From Lachnospiraceae bacterium UBA1766 (GTDB lineage: Bacteria > Bacillota > Clostridia > Lachnospirales > Lachnospiraceae), in the NCBI GenBank assembly GCA_002314715.1, contig DCGY01000049.1:17939-81938 (forward strand): a DNA stretch of 64,000 nucleotides, read 5' to 3'. Numbering within the stretch: the first letter of the stretch is position 1; each line of letters opens with the position of its first letter. Below are positions 28,173 through 37,008 of this stretch, one piece after another. The notes under the pieces were generated by a model. The model did not search any database and was not told the DNA's origin. It saw only the letters and a program-made list of their open reading frames with translations. The translations under genes and the position numbers were made by a program.

Positions 28173-29237
28173 ATGGGAATGTTGAAGATTACAAATGACG
28201 GATATGTAGATGCGACGGTGATTTCAAATCGTTTCATCGATGAATATATGAAGGACGCAAACGATGCCCAGTTAAAGGTTTATTTATACCTGATTCGTAT
28301 GATTCATGCGAACCAGGCTTTTGGTGTGTCTGATATTGCGGACAAGTTTAATCACACAGAGAAGGACGTTATGCGCTCTTTGAAGTACTGGGAGAAGCAA
28401 AAGCTTCTTTCGTTGGAGTACGACGAGGACAAGAATCTGTCCGGAATCCGTATGCACGATCTTCATGACTCCGATGTGCCTTCGGTTCAGCCCGTTGCCC
28501 CGGTAGTTTCCATCACCCAGACGGCAACTACTGCTGTTACGAACGGCGAAACACCCGAAGAGAGTAATCCTTTCGCCAAACCTACTTTTTCACTGGATCA
28601 GGTAAAGGCTTTCAAGGAGCAGGAAAAGAACAAGCAGCTTGTATTTATTGTAGAAGCTTACATCGGAAAGCCCTTGACTCCTTCCGAAATGAAATCCATT
28701 ATTTTCTATTCCGATACTCTGCAGTTTTCGGATGATCTGATTGATTATCTGATTCAGTACTGCATCGATCGGGACAAGAAGGACTTTAAATATATTGATA
28801 AAGTAGCCATCTCCTGGGCAGAGGAGGGCATCACCACTCCCAAACAGGCTCAGAGATTTTCTACCAAATATGATAAAAATGTGTACGCCATCATGAACGA
28901 ACTTGGCAAGAGTGGTTCTCCCACCGCCAAGGAGATGGAATTCATCAACCGATGGACCAAGGAATACGGATTTACTACCGACATTATCTTTGAAGCCTGC
29001 GAACGCACCGTAATGGCTACCGATAAGCATCGCTTCGAATATGCAGAAGGAATTCTCGGCAGCTGGAAGAATCAGAATGTACATCACAAGGCAGACATTC
29101 GCAAAATTGACGAAAACTTCCAGAAGCGCAAGCCTGCCATAAATGTAAAACCGATTCCCACCGGCAATAAATTCAATCAGTTTACACAGAACACTTATGA
29201 CTTTGAAGCATTGGAAAGAAAACTTTTAAGTAACTAG
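28173..29237 (+). CDS. dnaD: DnaD-domain primosome protein
   Basis: 354 residues from MGMLKITNDGYVDATV, an ATG ten bases after a GAGGGG ribosome binding site and downstream of the predicted transcription start; the frame stays open further upstream but that part is not expected to be transcribed. An N-terminal winged-helix part (LKVYLYLIRMIHANQAFGVS) is followed by a low-complexity linker and a C-terminal DnaD/DnaB_2 domain (FIVEAYIGKPLTPSEMKSI; then YAEGILGSWKNQNVH). It would help load the replicative helicase together with the next gene, dnaC, 17 bases downstream. DnaA boxes lie directly upstream. Confidence 0.88.
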   Translation: MGMLKITNDGYVDATVISNRFIDEYMKDANDAQLKVYLYLIRMIHANQAFGVSDIADKFNHTEKDVMRSLKYWEKQKLLSLEYDEDKNLSGIRMHDLHDSDVPSVQPVAPVVSITQTATTAVTNGETPEESNPFAKPTFSLDQVKAFKEQEKNKQLVFIVEAYIGKPLTPSEMKSIIFYSDTLQFSDDLIDYLIQYCIDRDKKDFKYIDKVAISWAEEGITTPKQAQRFSTKYDKNVYAIMNELGKSGSPTAKEMEFINRWTKEYGFTTDIIFEACERTVMATDKHRFEYAEGILGSWKNQNVHHKADIRKIDENFQKRKPAINVKPIPTGNKFNQFTQNTYDFEALERKLLSN

Positions 29238-29254
29238 CCCCGAAAGGAATCCCC

Positions 29255-30226
29255 ATGGCACTTAGCAATTCACAGTATGAATCGATTATCCGCACATATG
29301 AGCGCACCCGGGACGAAAACCATCAAATCTACGAGGAGCATGTAAAGGAAGCTTATGAGAAGCTTCCGGAGCTTGCCAAACTGGATGAAGAACGTGGTCG
29401 CTTAATGGAATCCCGCCTTTCTGCCCTTTTTGGCGAAAAATCAGAACACACAGATCACATCATGACCCTGGAGGAAATTGCCTTAAAGCGAAAAATGATT
29501 CTTACCGCAGCCGGCTATCCCATGGATTATCTGTCTCCCGTCTATACCTGCCCGGATTGTCAGGACACCGGATACATTACGGATTCGGAGGGCATTAAGA
29601 GCAAATGTCACTGCTTCCGCAAGCAGGAAATGGCCATCCTCTACGAACAGTCCAACATCCAGGATTTTATTGAGCAAAATAATTTTTCCACTTTATCCTA
29701 TGAATACTGTGAGGGCGAGGATCTGGAACGTCTTCGCGGTGCGGTAAAAATCAGTCTGGATTTCGTGAAGAGTTTCCAAAACGATTACCGAAACATCATA
29801 TTTTTCGGCACAGTGGGCACCGGTAAGAGTTTCCTCTCCGGATGTATCGCCCGAGAGCTTCTGAACATGGGTCATTCCGTTATATATTTCAGCGCAATCA
29901 ATTTGTTTGACACCTTAGCGCGCTATTCTTTTGATGCAAAAGCAAAAGAAACTCTTTACAATTTCTATAAAGACTTATACAATTATGACTTGGTAATCAT
30001 TGACGACCTGGGAACAGAGGTCACAAACAGCTTTGTAACCTCCCAGTTATTCTCCTGTCTGAATGAAAGGCATCTGAATAAAAAGGCCACGATTATTTCC
30101 ACCAACCTGAATCTGTCGGAGATTCGCGACCGCTATTCCGACCGCGTCTTTTCCCGACTGACCAGCAGTTACGAGTTCTGTAAGCTGTCCGGTCCCGATG
30201 TCAGGATGATTAAAAAAGTAAATTAA
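29255..30226 (+). CDS. dnaC: Replicative helicase loader ATPase DnaC/DnaI
   Basis: A 323-residue AAA+ ATPase. The N-terminal region has a zinc-ribbon-like Cys set (CPDCQDTGY and KCHCF, near residues 98-125), as in DnaI of Bacillus. The P-loop is GTVGTGKSFL (near 187) and Walker B is LVIIDDLGTE, followed by a sensor I-like region ATIISTNL. It loads the DnaB-type helicase on the origin or on restarting forks. It follows dnaD after 17 bases and precedes the PRPP synthase gene by about 20, so three genes probably share a transcript. Confidence 0.94.
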   Translation: MALSNSQYESIIRTYERTRDENHQIYEEHVKEAYEKLPELAKLDEERGRLMESRLSALFGEKSEHTDHIMTLEEIALKRKMILTAAGYPMDYLSPVYTCPDCQDTGYITDSEGIKSKCHCFRKQEMAILYEQSNIQDFIEQNNFSTLSYEYCEGEDLERLRGAVKISLDFVKSFQNDYRNIIFFGTVGTGKSFLSGCIARELLNMGHSVIYFSAINLFDTLARYSFDAKAKETLYNFYKDLYNYDLVIIDDLGTEVTNSFVTSQLFSCLNERHLNKKATIISTNLNLSEIRDRYSDRVFSRLTSSYEFCKLSGPDVRMIKKVN

Positions 30227-30246
30227 AGAAAGTGAGATTTGAACGA

Positions 30247-31431
30247 ATGGGCAATCGCGAAGAAAAACGAAATTTGGAAACCATCCCGGTAGGCTCTTTA
30301 GGCATCATCTCTTTGGACGGATGTAAGTCTTTGGGCGAGAAGGTAGACAAGTATCTGGTAAAATGGCGCGAGGAACGTGAAAGTGAACACAAGGATTCTC
30401 TTGCATTTTCCGGCTACCAGCGTGACTCCTACTTATTAAATACAAAAGTTCCCCGCTTTGGCTCCGGTGAGGCAAAGGGCATGATTCTGGAATCTGTCAG
30501 AGGTGATGATTTGTACATCCTGGTAGATGTATTAAACTACTCTATGACCTATTCCTTATGCGGACACGAAAATCATATGTCTCCCGATGATCACTATCAG
30601 GATTTAAAGCGTGTCATCGCAGCAGTCGGCGGTAAGGCAAGAAGAATCACCGTCATTATGCCTTTCCTTTATGAAAGCCGTCAGCACAAACGTACCGCCA
30701 GAGAATCTCTTGACTGTGCATTGGCGCTGCAGGAACTGGTAAGCATGGGTGTGGATAATATTATCACCTTCGATGCGCACGATCCTCGTGTACAGAATGC
30801 AATTCCTCTTCACGGCTTTGAAACCGTACAGCCCGCTTATCAGTTTATCAAGGGTCTTCTTCGCAACGTGAAGGACTTAAAGATTGACAATGAAAATATG
30901 ATGGTAATCAGCCCCGATGAAGGCGGTATGAAGCGTGCCATCTATATCGCAAACGTGCTTGGTTTGGACATGGGTATGTTCTACAAGAGACGTGATTACA
31001 CCCGCATCGTAAACGGCAGAAACCCCATCGTGGCACACGAGTTTTTGGGTACCAGCGTAGAGGGCAAGGATATGATTATCATCGATGATATGATTTCTTC
31101 CGGCGAAAGCGTTTTGGAAGTAGCCGCTGCCTTAAAGGAACGCAAGGCCAACAAGATTTTCGTTTTCTCTACCTTCGGTTTGTTTACCAACGGTTTGGAG
31201 AAATTTGATGCAGCTTACGAGCAGGGAATCATCGATCGGGTACTTACCACCAACCTGATTTACCAGACTCCCGAATTACTCAAGCGCGAGTGGTATATCA
31301 ATTGTGACATGAGCAAATACATCGCTTACTTGATTGATACTCTAAACCATGATTCTTCCATCAGCGATTTATTAAATCCCAGCGAAAGAATCCAGAATAT
31401 TGTATGCAAGTATAAAAACGGCGAATTATAA
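30247..31431 (+). CDS. Divergent ribose-phosphate pyrophosphokinase (long form)
   Basis: 394 residues from the ATG of MGNREEKRNLE; a GTG five codons earlier lacks a ribosome binding site. It resembles PRPP synthase (GGKARRITVIMPFLYESRQHKRT, TFDAHDPRVQNAI, then the PRPP loop IIIDDMISSGES) but is ~75 residues longer than standard Prs and its motifs deviate from the usual DLHA-QIQGFF and VDDMIDTGGT. It would make PRPP from ribose 5-phosphate and ATP for nucleotide synthesis. It lies last in the dnaD-dnaC unit and ends at a strong terminator. Confidence 0.85.
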   Translation: MGNREEKRNLETIPVGSLGIISLDGCKSLGEKVDKYLVKWREERESEHKDSLAFSGYQRDSYLLNTKVPRFGSGEAKGMILESVRGDDLYILVDVLNYSMTYSLCGHENHMSPDDHYQDLKRVIAAVGGKARRITVIMPFLYESRQHKRTARESLDCALALQELVSMGVDNIITFDAHDPRVQNAIPLHGFETVQPAYQFIKGLLRNVKDLKIDNENMMVISPDEGGMKRAIYIANVLGLDMGMFYKRRDYTRIVNGRNPIVAHEFLGTSVEGKDMIIIDDMISSGESVLEVAAALKERKANKIFVFSTFGLFTNGLEKFDAAYEQGIIDRVLTTNLIYQTPELLKREWYINCDMSKYIAYLIDTLNHDSSISDLLNPSERIQNIVCKYKNGEL

Positions 31432-31456
31432 TTTCGTTACTCACAACTGTTTCAAA

Positions 31457-31506
31457 TAAAAGAAATCCCTCCGACAATCTCTCGGAGGGATTTCTCTTTT
31501 CTATCT
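31457..31506. terminator. Bidirectional terminator between the PRPP synthase and chemoreceptor genes
   Basis: A perfect 14-bp stem (AGAAATCCCTCCGA pairing with TCGGAGGGATTTCT) with a 7-base loop. T-rich tracts follow on both strands, serving two convergent genes. Confidence 0.9.
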
Positions 31507-31518
31507 TTTCTGATGTTT

Positions 31519-33783
31519 TTAAATCTTAAATACGGAAATCTCGGACTTCAGTCCATCCATGTTATCACCAAGTGTCTGTGCGGTACCATTCAGATTTTCC
31601 ACATTTTCCAACAGCTTATCCGCCATATCGCTTACGCTCTCGGCACTGCCGGCTGTATCCTCAATAATAACAGAAATCTGGCGAACCGCTTCCACTGCAT
31701 TGTTTCGCTCTCTGTCGGCCCGTTCGATACCCTGGATTATACTCTGAAGGCTTTCTACCAGAACACCCATCTGCTCCTTCATCTCCTGGAATACCTGTAT
31801 AGCCTGTGCTACTGCAACGCCCTGTTCTGCAACCATTGCCTCAGCCTGTTTTGCGCTCTCCACACTGTTAATGGTCTGTGCGGAAATATGTCCTACATTG
31901 ATACCGATTTCTCTTGCAGCCTTCGCCGAATCATCTGCCAACTTACGAATTTCTTCTGCTACTACCGAGAAGCCACGACCTGCAGTGCCTGCTCTGGCCG
32001 CCTCAATGGAGGCATTCAGGGACAAAAGATTGGTCTGCTTGGAAATATCGGTAATGGTTCCTACGAAGCTGTTGATTACCTTGGAATCCTGTCTCAAGGC
32101 ATGAATGCTTTCACCAACCTTATTGGTGATTTCGGTGGTTTCCTTGGCAGTCAAACCAAGATTGGTAACGATTTCCATACCCTGGTTAATACGTTCCTCT
32201 GTCTCCATAACCACCTTCTGAACCTGCTCTACCACAGCACTGATATTCTGAATTTCTCTGGACAGTTCATCGGTTTTCTCCACACATTCCTGCGCATGCA
32301 TGGACTGTCTGCTCATGCCTTCGTTAATATCCGTAATGGATCGGGTAATATTCTGGGAATATTCATCGATTACATTGGAAGCAGTTAATACGGCTTCGGA
32401 GGATTCCTCCAAGGTATCGGTAGCTTCCTTTACCTTTACTACCAGCTTCCTGGTATTCTTAACCATGTCGTTTGCGGAACCGGCCAAATCACAGAACTCA
32501 TCATGTCCGGAAACCTTTACCTCGGTATTCAAATCACCCTGCGCAACCTCATCCAATTTCTTGGAGATTTGACGCATGCTTCGCAAAATACCTGCAACGA
32601 TAATCAAAGAAATAATCACTACCACAAAGATTGCAATTACAATCATGATAATGGAGAAGGTACGAATATAGCTGGCCTGTGCAGTAACGTTTGCCTCCGG
32701 AACCAATACACAAAGGGTCGCACCACTTACGTTACAGGTACTGAACACTGCCAGATACTTCTTTCCCTGATATTTAATATTCTCTACACCGGACTCTTCT
32801 CCGCTGCTTTGAAGCTTCTCAAAATATTTCTGGCCAAGGAAAGGACTCTCTCCCTCCGGAATCACACTGCTTGCCTTGCCGGTAAGATTTTCATACACCA
32901 GTTCTCTTCCGCCCTTGGTTACGAAACCGATAATACTTCCTTCACCAAAGTCCAGATTTTTCATCAAATTCAAAATTGCATCCTGGCTTACATCCACTAC
33001 TACACAGGATTTGTTGGAGTCCGTCATGATTTGGAAGGAAAGAATATATTCATAATCCTTTTCTCCGGTAACTGTATCCAGATATTCATGGTTGTCAATC
33101 CAGTTGGTAAATGTACCGTATTGGGACGCAACAATGTTCCTATATTCCGTTAAACAACCGGAATTGTTGGTCACCGCTTTGGTGGTAAGGATTTTATTCT
33201 TTTCATCCGGAATAATATGGATATGGCTGATATAATCATTTGTACTTTGGCCCTCCATCATGGTCGTACGCAAATCTCGAAGTATATTGGCCTTTTCATA
33301 GGTATCCTCATCGTAAAAGCCCATAAAAACTTCCTTCAAGTCACGATTCGCCACATAAGAAGAACCCTTGCTCTTAATGGAATTACAGTTATCATCGATA
33401 CTGGAGGTGGCCATACGGATTGCCTGCAAGGTCGCATCGGAATAGTTCTTGCCCATACCTTTGGCTGCCTTGGAATAGGATGTAAAACCGATACCCACCA
33501 TAAAAATAATCGGAATCAGAAATCCGATCAGCAACTTGTTTCGAATGCTCATCATACTGGTTCGGACTTTTCCATCCTTTATGGGGGTCATGGCATCCTT
33601 GCAAATCTCGCCAAACCATTTATTAAATGACTTTATATTGGCAGCTCCCTTTTTCATCTTTTCGGAGCCAAAAAAGCCTTTGATTTTTTCACCGATTGTT
33701 TTGAAAATATTCTTTCCCGGCTTCTTCTCTTTCTTTTCCTTTGGGGCTTTGGGTGCCTTTGGTTCTTTCACCTTTTTCTCCAT
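31519..33783 (-). CDS. Methyl-accepting chemotaxis protein
   Basis: A 754-residue chemoreceptor. An unusual Lys/Pro-rich cytosolic N terminus ([18 protein letters not shown]) of ~85 residues precedes the first membrane segment ([20 protein letters not shown]). A ~260-residue extracellular dCache-like sensor follows, then the second membrane segment ([22 protein letters not shown]), a HAMP domain and the signalling domain with the highly conserved tip near [19 protein letters not shown]. It would steer flagellar motility through CheA. The ribosome binding site GGAGG is strong. No flagellar or che genes are in the window. Confidence 0.95.
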   Translation of the reverse strand: MEKKVKEPKAPKAPKEKKEKKPGKNIFKTIGEKIKGFFGSEKMKKGAANIKSFNKWFGEICKDAMTPIKDGKVRTSMMSIRNKLLIGFLIPIIFMVGIGFTSYSKAAKGMGKNYSDATLQAIRMATSSIDDNCNSIKSKGSSYVANRDLKEVFMGFYDEDTYEKANILRDLRTTMMEGQSTNDYISHIHIIPDEKNKILTTKAVTNNSGCLTEYRNIVASQYGTFTNWIDNHEYLDTVTGEKDYEYILSFQIMTDSNKSCVVVDVSQDAILNLMKNLDFGEGSIIGFVTKGGRELVYENLTGKASSVIPEGESPFLGQKYFEKLQSSGEESGVENIKYQGKKYLAVFSTCNVSGATLCVLVPEANVTAQASYIRTFSIIMIVIAIFVVVIISLIIVAGILRSMRQISKKLDEVAQGDLNTEVKVSGHDEFCDLAGSANDMVKNTRKLVVKVKEATDTLEESSEAVLTASNVIDEYSQNITRSITDINEGMSRQSMHAQECVEKTDELSREIQNISAVVEQVQKVVMETEERINQGMEIVTNLGLTAKETTEITNKVGESIHALRQDSKVINSFVGTITDISKQTNLLSLNASIEAARAGTAGRGFSVVAEEIRKLADDSAKAAREIGINVGHISAQTINSVESAKQAEAMVAEQGVAVAQAIQVFQEMKEQMGVLVESLQSIIQGIERADRERNNAVEAVRQISVIIEDTAGSAESVSDMADKLLENVENLNGTAQTLGDNMDGLKSEISVFKI

Positions 33784-33830
33784 GAAATATCCTCCGTGAT
33801 TTTGTATAATATGTACATTTCCACAACTAT

Positions 33831-33859
33831 ATTATATATGAAATCCAGCAAATTTGAAA
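33831..33859 (-). promoter_or_regulatory. Possible promoter of the chemoreceptor gene
   Basis: On the minus strand a -10 TATAAT (33831-33836) is preceded at 17 bases by a weak -35 TTTCAA (33854-33859). No sigma-28 (FliA) consensus is visible. Confidence 0.35.
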
Positions 33860-33878
33860 GACTTTTTCTCTAATTTAT

Positions 33879-33926
33879 AAAATGTTAACCTTTATTGTCA
33901 ACCAAGTTAACATTTTGGTTGACAAT
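33879..33926 (+). promoter_or_regulatory. BirA-type double operator of bioY
   Basis: Two interleaved palindromes. AAAATGTTAAC-N16-GTTAACATTTT (33879-33916) matches the biotin repressor pattern of Firmicutes (TGTTAAC half-sites about 15 bases apart). ATTGTCAACCAA-N9-TTGGTTGACAAT (33894-33926) overlaps it and its right arm contains the -35 hexamer of the bioY promoter. Occupation by BirA carrying biotinyl-AMP would block transcription. Confidence 0.75.
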
Positions 33927-33947
33927 TCTCTTCTTAACCCCTATACT
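33919..33947 (+). promoter_or_regulatory. Sigma-A promoter of bioY
   Basis: Consensus -35 TTGACA (33919-33924), a 17-base spacer and -10 TATACT (33942-33947). Transcription would start near 33954, about 32 bases before the ATG. Confidence 0.8.
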
Positions 33948-33985
33948 AAATCCTGAGCTCAAAAAAATATTACTGGAGAATCATT

Positions 33986-34558
33986 ATGGAAAATCAAAAA
34001 TCGAATCAAAAAGCCCTGTTTACCACCAAGGAGATGGCCCTCACAGGACTTTTGACAGCTATCATTTGTGTATTGGCCCCTTTTGCTCTAAACATTCCCA
34101 TCAGCCCGGTGCCGATTTCCCTTGCGACCCTGGCAATTTACTTTGTTTTGACCATAGGCGGCATAAAGCTTGGCACCATCAGCGTCATTATTTATATTTT
34201 GTTGGGATTGGTCGGCGTACCGGTTTTTGCCAGCTTCCGTTCCGGCCCTTCGGTTCTTTTGGGACCCACCGGCGGTTATATCATCGGATATATTTTCCTG
34301 GCATTGGTGGCAGGTTTCTTCGTTCAGAAATGGCCTGAGAAAATTCTGCTGCACGTTTTGGGAATGATTCTTGGCACGGCAGCCTGCTATCTTTTCGGCA
34401 CCGTCTGGTTTATGATCAGCCTAAATTACGACTTACTTAAGGCACTGGCCGTTTGTGTCATCCCTTATATTCCCGGAGATATTGCCAAGTTTGTCATTGC
34501 GCTTCTCATCGGAACGCCCATTCGCAAGCGTTTAAAGAAGGCTGGCATGCTGCAGTAA
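33986..34558 (+). CDS. bioY: Biotin ECF transporter S component BioY
   Basis: A 190-residue membrane protein with six hydrophobic segments. The GLLTAIICVLAPFALNIP start, the PISLATLAIYFVLTIGG region and the GPTGGYIIGYIFLALVAGF motif are characteristic of BioY. It binds biotin and works with a shared ATPase module that is not in the window. The overlapping BirA-like operator supports biotin as substrate. The ribosome binding site GGAG lies seven bases from the ATG. The last 27 bases overlap the 3' end of the convergent GH9 gene and no terminator separates them. Confidence 0.92.
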   Translation: MENQKSNQKALFTTKEMALTGLLTAIICVLAPFALNIPISPVPISLATLAIYFVLTIGGIKLGTISVIIYILLGLVGVPVFASFRSGPSVLLGPTGGYIIGYIFLALVAGFFVQKWPEKILLHVLGMILGTAACYLFGTVWFMISLNYDLLKALAVCVIPYIPGDIAKFVIALLIGTPIRKRLKKAGMLQ

Positions 34559-36157
34559 ATATGCCAAAGTTGCGACCGTGGGCGAATTCCAGTATATGGT
34601 AATTTCATTTAAGGAATAACAATCCACGTGGTCCGCAAAGCACTTCATGGGTGGTGTTTCCGGCTTCACCAATTCCTTGGCACGGCCATCCTGCAAGCCT
34701 TTATTGGCTCCACCGCTGACCATTCCCGGAATACACTTTTCGATTCCGTCTGCATGGGCAGGACGTAAATGCGGCTGATTGATGCAATGGCTTCCGTTGC
34801 CGCTGACGTAGCTGATTCCCAATGCATTAACACCCATCAAATAGTTTAACTGGTCCTGGGCATACTCGCTCAGGGCCTTTTTCTTTTTCCAGTCCACCCG
34901 GAGATAATCGGCTATTCCAAACAACATACCCATTTTCATTACACGCATGTTGCTTCCCCAATAGAACATTTTTTCGTTCATGGACACCGCATAACCGCAG
35001 GAATCGGCCAAATTCGCCGCACTCTCCGCTGCCTTTTGAAATATTTCTTTGTACTGTGCCACCAGATTCTCATCCTTCTTCTGCTCACACAAAAGGTAAG
35101 CCAAAAGTCCGAAGCCACCTACTTCTCCGTATCCCAGCTCTGCCTTTGGAAATTCTGCTTCCCCGGCAGTTCTCATATCCTTCTCGTAGCATTCCAGACC
35201 GGTCATGGCATACATAGCAGCCGCAGCCCAAAAACGGTTGGACAAATCATTCCATTCCCCGTACTCTCCGGTACCACAGCCCTCCGGATTCTTAAAGCCA
35301 ACAAACTCCGGATGCTCCAAAAGCCATCCATAAGACTTGGTAGCGGCCTCCCTTAATTGGTCTGCGAAAACCGCATCATATTCTCTGTAAATCTCTTCCC
35401 CCAGGGCGCATACACCTACAAAATCCGCAGTGGCCATGGAAGACACCGGAAGCAGATAAAGCTGTCCCAAATCCTCCTGGGGCATAATAAACGAAGCATG
35501 TCTTGCGGTGGTAACCTTGTGATATACTCCACCGTCCTCTTTTTGTAATTTCAGCATCCACTGAAGCTCATAGCGACATTCGCTCAAAAAATCCGGTGTT
35601 TTTCTTCCGCTTTCCGGAATGTTCAAAAACAAGTTTTTCAAGGATTCCCCGTACATTTTATAGGTAAACAGCAGGTGAGCCAGTGCGCAGGCTCCCGCCG
35701 TAATATACCGTCCGTAGTCCCCTGCATCATGCCATCCACCGGTTACTTCCTTTGACACACTGTGGTCAAACCATTCAACGGCCATACCGGTATGACACGC
35801 GGAATGAACGAATTCTCCGGCATATTTTTCCTCCAGGGCACAACCGCATCGCAAATAGTAAAACGCACGCATGGTATCGTACAAAAGCTGATCATAGGGC
35901 TTATCGCTGATTTCAAAGATTTCGCAGCGGTGTCCTTCCGAAGAAAGAAAAAAACGTCCCGTCTCCTGAAAATCACTGAAATCCGCCTGATACACATTAT
36001 CCATAGAGGCGATATCCAACCCAAAATGCTTGGTTTCTCCCTCATACACTACATGATTTCTTTCATCCCTTACCTGAAATTTTTCGCAGGGGAAAGCTAT
36101 AACCGCTTTCTTGGGACCATTTTTAAAATACCCTGACTGATTTACAAATATTTTCAT
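34532..36157 (-). CDS. Glycoside hydrolase family 9 enzyme without signal peptide
   Basis: 541 residues from MKIFVNQSGYF, chosen because GAGGAG lies nine bases upstream; a start twelve codons earlier has no site. An N-terminal Ig-like cellulase domain (residues ~1-85) precedes a GH9 catalytic domain with the Asp pair in TGGWHDAGDYGRY (near 145) and the general acid Glu in SLNEITIYWNSP near the C terminus. GH9 enzymes cut beta-1,4-glucans. With no signal peptide it probably acts in the cytoplasm on imported cellodextrins or related oligosaccharides. It overlaps bioY tail to tail. Confidence 0.9.
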   Translation of the reverse strand: MKIFVNQSGYFKNGPKKAVIAFPCEKFQVRDERNHVVYEGETKHFGLDIASMDNVYQADFSDFQETGRFFLSSEGHRCEIFEISDKPYDQLLYDTMRAFYYLRCGCALEEKYAGEFVHSACHTGMAVEWFDHSVSKEVTGGWHDAGDYGRYITAGACALAHLLFTYKMYGESLKNLFLNIPESGRKTPDFLSECRYELQWMLKLQKEDGGVYHKVTTARHASFIMPQEDLGQLYLLPVSSMATADFVGVCALGEEIYREYDAVFADQLREAATKSYGWLLEHPEFVGFKNPEGCGTGEYGEWNDLSNRFWAAAAMYAMTGLECYEKDMRTAGEAEFPKAELGYGEVGGFGLLAYLLCEQKKDENLVAQYKEIFQKAAESAANLADSCGYAVSMNEKMFYWGSNMRVMKMGMLFGIADYLRVDWKKKKALSEYAQDQLNYLMGVNALGISYVSGNGSHCINQPHLRPAHADGIEKCIPGMVSGGANKGLQDGRAKELVKPETPPMKCFADHVDCYSLNEITIYWNSPTVATLAYLLQHASLL

Positions 36158-36225
36158 GTTTCTTTTCTCCTCAAATATTCCGACAAAGTGCACATTCTCA
36201 ATCCGCTGTGCGAAATTCTGCCATC

Positions 36226-36253
36226 ATCATATCGAAAAACAATCCCAATTCAA
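36226..36253 (-). promoter_or_regulatory. Probable promoter of the GH9 gene
   Basis: On the minus strand -35 TTGAAT (36248-36253), a 16-base spacer and -10 TATGAT (36226-36231). It lies back to back with the queT promoter. Confidence 0.5.
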
Positions 36254-36284
36254 ATGGATTATTCTGGAAAGAAAATGGATTTCC

Positions 36285-36312
36285 TTGACAGCCTGCCAAA
36301 ATATGATATACT
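36285..36312 (+). promoter_or_regulatory. Sigma-A promoter of queT
   Basis: Consensus -35 TTGACA (36285-36290), a 16-base spacer and -10 TATACT (36307-36312) preceded by TGA, an extended -10. Transcription would start near 36319, giving a leader of ~120 bases. Confidence 0.75.
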
Positions 36313-36319
36313 GAAAGCG

Positions 36320-36433
36320 TTTCTGTCAAAATATGATTACAGAAATGGTCAGTTCGAGACCTTCCTGACCTCAGAGGTGCGGAAATTGTAGTCCACCTCT
36401 GACACGTAACCCGTGTAAACAAAACTAAAGGAG
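36320..36433 (+). promoter_or_regulatory. Candidate preQ1 riboswitch in the queT leader
   Basis: The leader folds into four consecutive hairpins: TTTCTGT/ACAGAAA, GGTCAG/CTGACC, a 9-bp stem TCAGAGGTG/CACCTCTGA (36371-36402) and ACACG/CGTGT (36402-36416). An A-rich tail AAACAAAACTAAAGGAG follows, in which ACTA can pair with TAGT in the loop of the 9-bp hairpin, next to the ribosome binding site. QueT genes are commonly controlled by preQ1 riboswitches with such pseudoknots. The sequence does not fit the class I core exactly; class II or III is possible. Confidence 0.55.
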
Positions 36434-36440
36434 AATAAAA

Positions 36441-36962
36441 ATGAAAAACAGAAAGACCTACTTTATCACTCAGGCAGCTGCAATTGCTGCTCTTTATGTG
36501 GTGATGACTTATGCCATCAGCACAATCAATTTAGCCAGCGGTGCTATCCAGCTTCGTATTTCGGAGTGTCTTACCATTCTTCCCTTTTTTACCCCCGCAG
36601 CCGTACCCGGACTCTTCATCGGATGTCTGATCAGCAATATGATTGCCGGTGCAAATGGCTCCATCATTATTTGGGATATTATTTTCGGAAGTATTGCTAC
36701 ACTCCTCGGCGCTGTGGGAACCTACGCACTTCGCAAGTACAAATGGCTTACTCCCCTTCCTCCGATTCTGGCAAATACCATTATCGTTCCTTTTATCCTG
36801 GCCTTCGCATACCAGATTCCCGGCTCCATTTTCTACTTTATGTTAACCGTGGGCATCGGCGAAATCTTATCCTGTGGCGTGCTGGGATTGGTATTGTTGC
36901 ATTTATTGTTGCCCTACCGGAAATATCTGTTTACATCAGAATATTCATCAGGACCTTCGTAA
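36441..36962 (+). CDS. queT: QueT family queuosine-precursor transporter
   Basis: A 173-residue membrane protein with five or six hydrophobic segments. The start ITQAAAIAALYVVMTYAIS and the IQLRISECLTILPFFTPAAVPGLFIGCLISN motif are those of the QueT (COG4708) family, the substrate-binding subunit of ECF transporters thought to take up preQ1 or a related queuosine precursor. It has a well-formed promoter and a long structured leader. The ribosome binding site AAGGAGAA belongs to the structured region, which suggests control of translation. Confidence 0.92.
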   Translation: MKNRKTYFITQAAAIAALYVVMTYAISTINLASGAIQLRISECLTILPFFTPAAVPGLFIGCLISNMIAGANGSIIIWDIIFGSIATLLGAVGTYALRKYKWLTPLPPILANTIIVPFILAFAYQIPGSIFYFMLTVGIGEILSCGVLGLVLLHLLLPYRKYLFTSEYSSGPS

Positions 36963-36995
36963 AATAAAAAGAACCGGCGCTCTCGCACCGGTTCT
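36961..36995 (-). terminator. Terminator of the atp-distal genes
   Basis: On the minus strand AGAACCGGTGCG pairs with CGCCGGTTCT (11 pairs including one G-T) around a GAGA loop, followed by TTTTTATTTT. It lies just after the 840-residue protein gene. On the plus strand it could also weakly end queT. Confidence 0.8.
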
Positions 36996-37008
36996 GACTA
37001 GTTTACCT

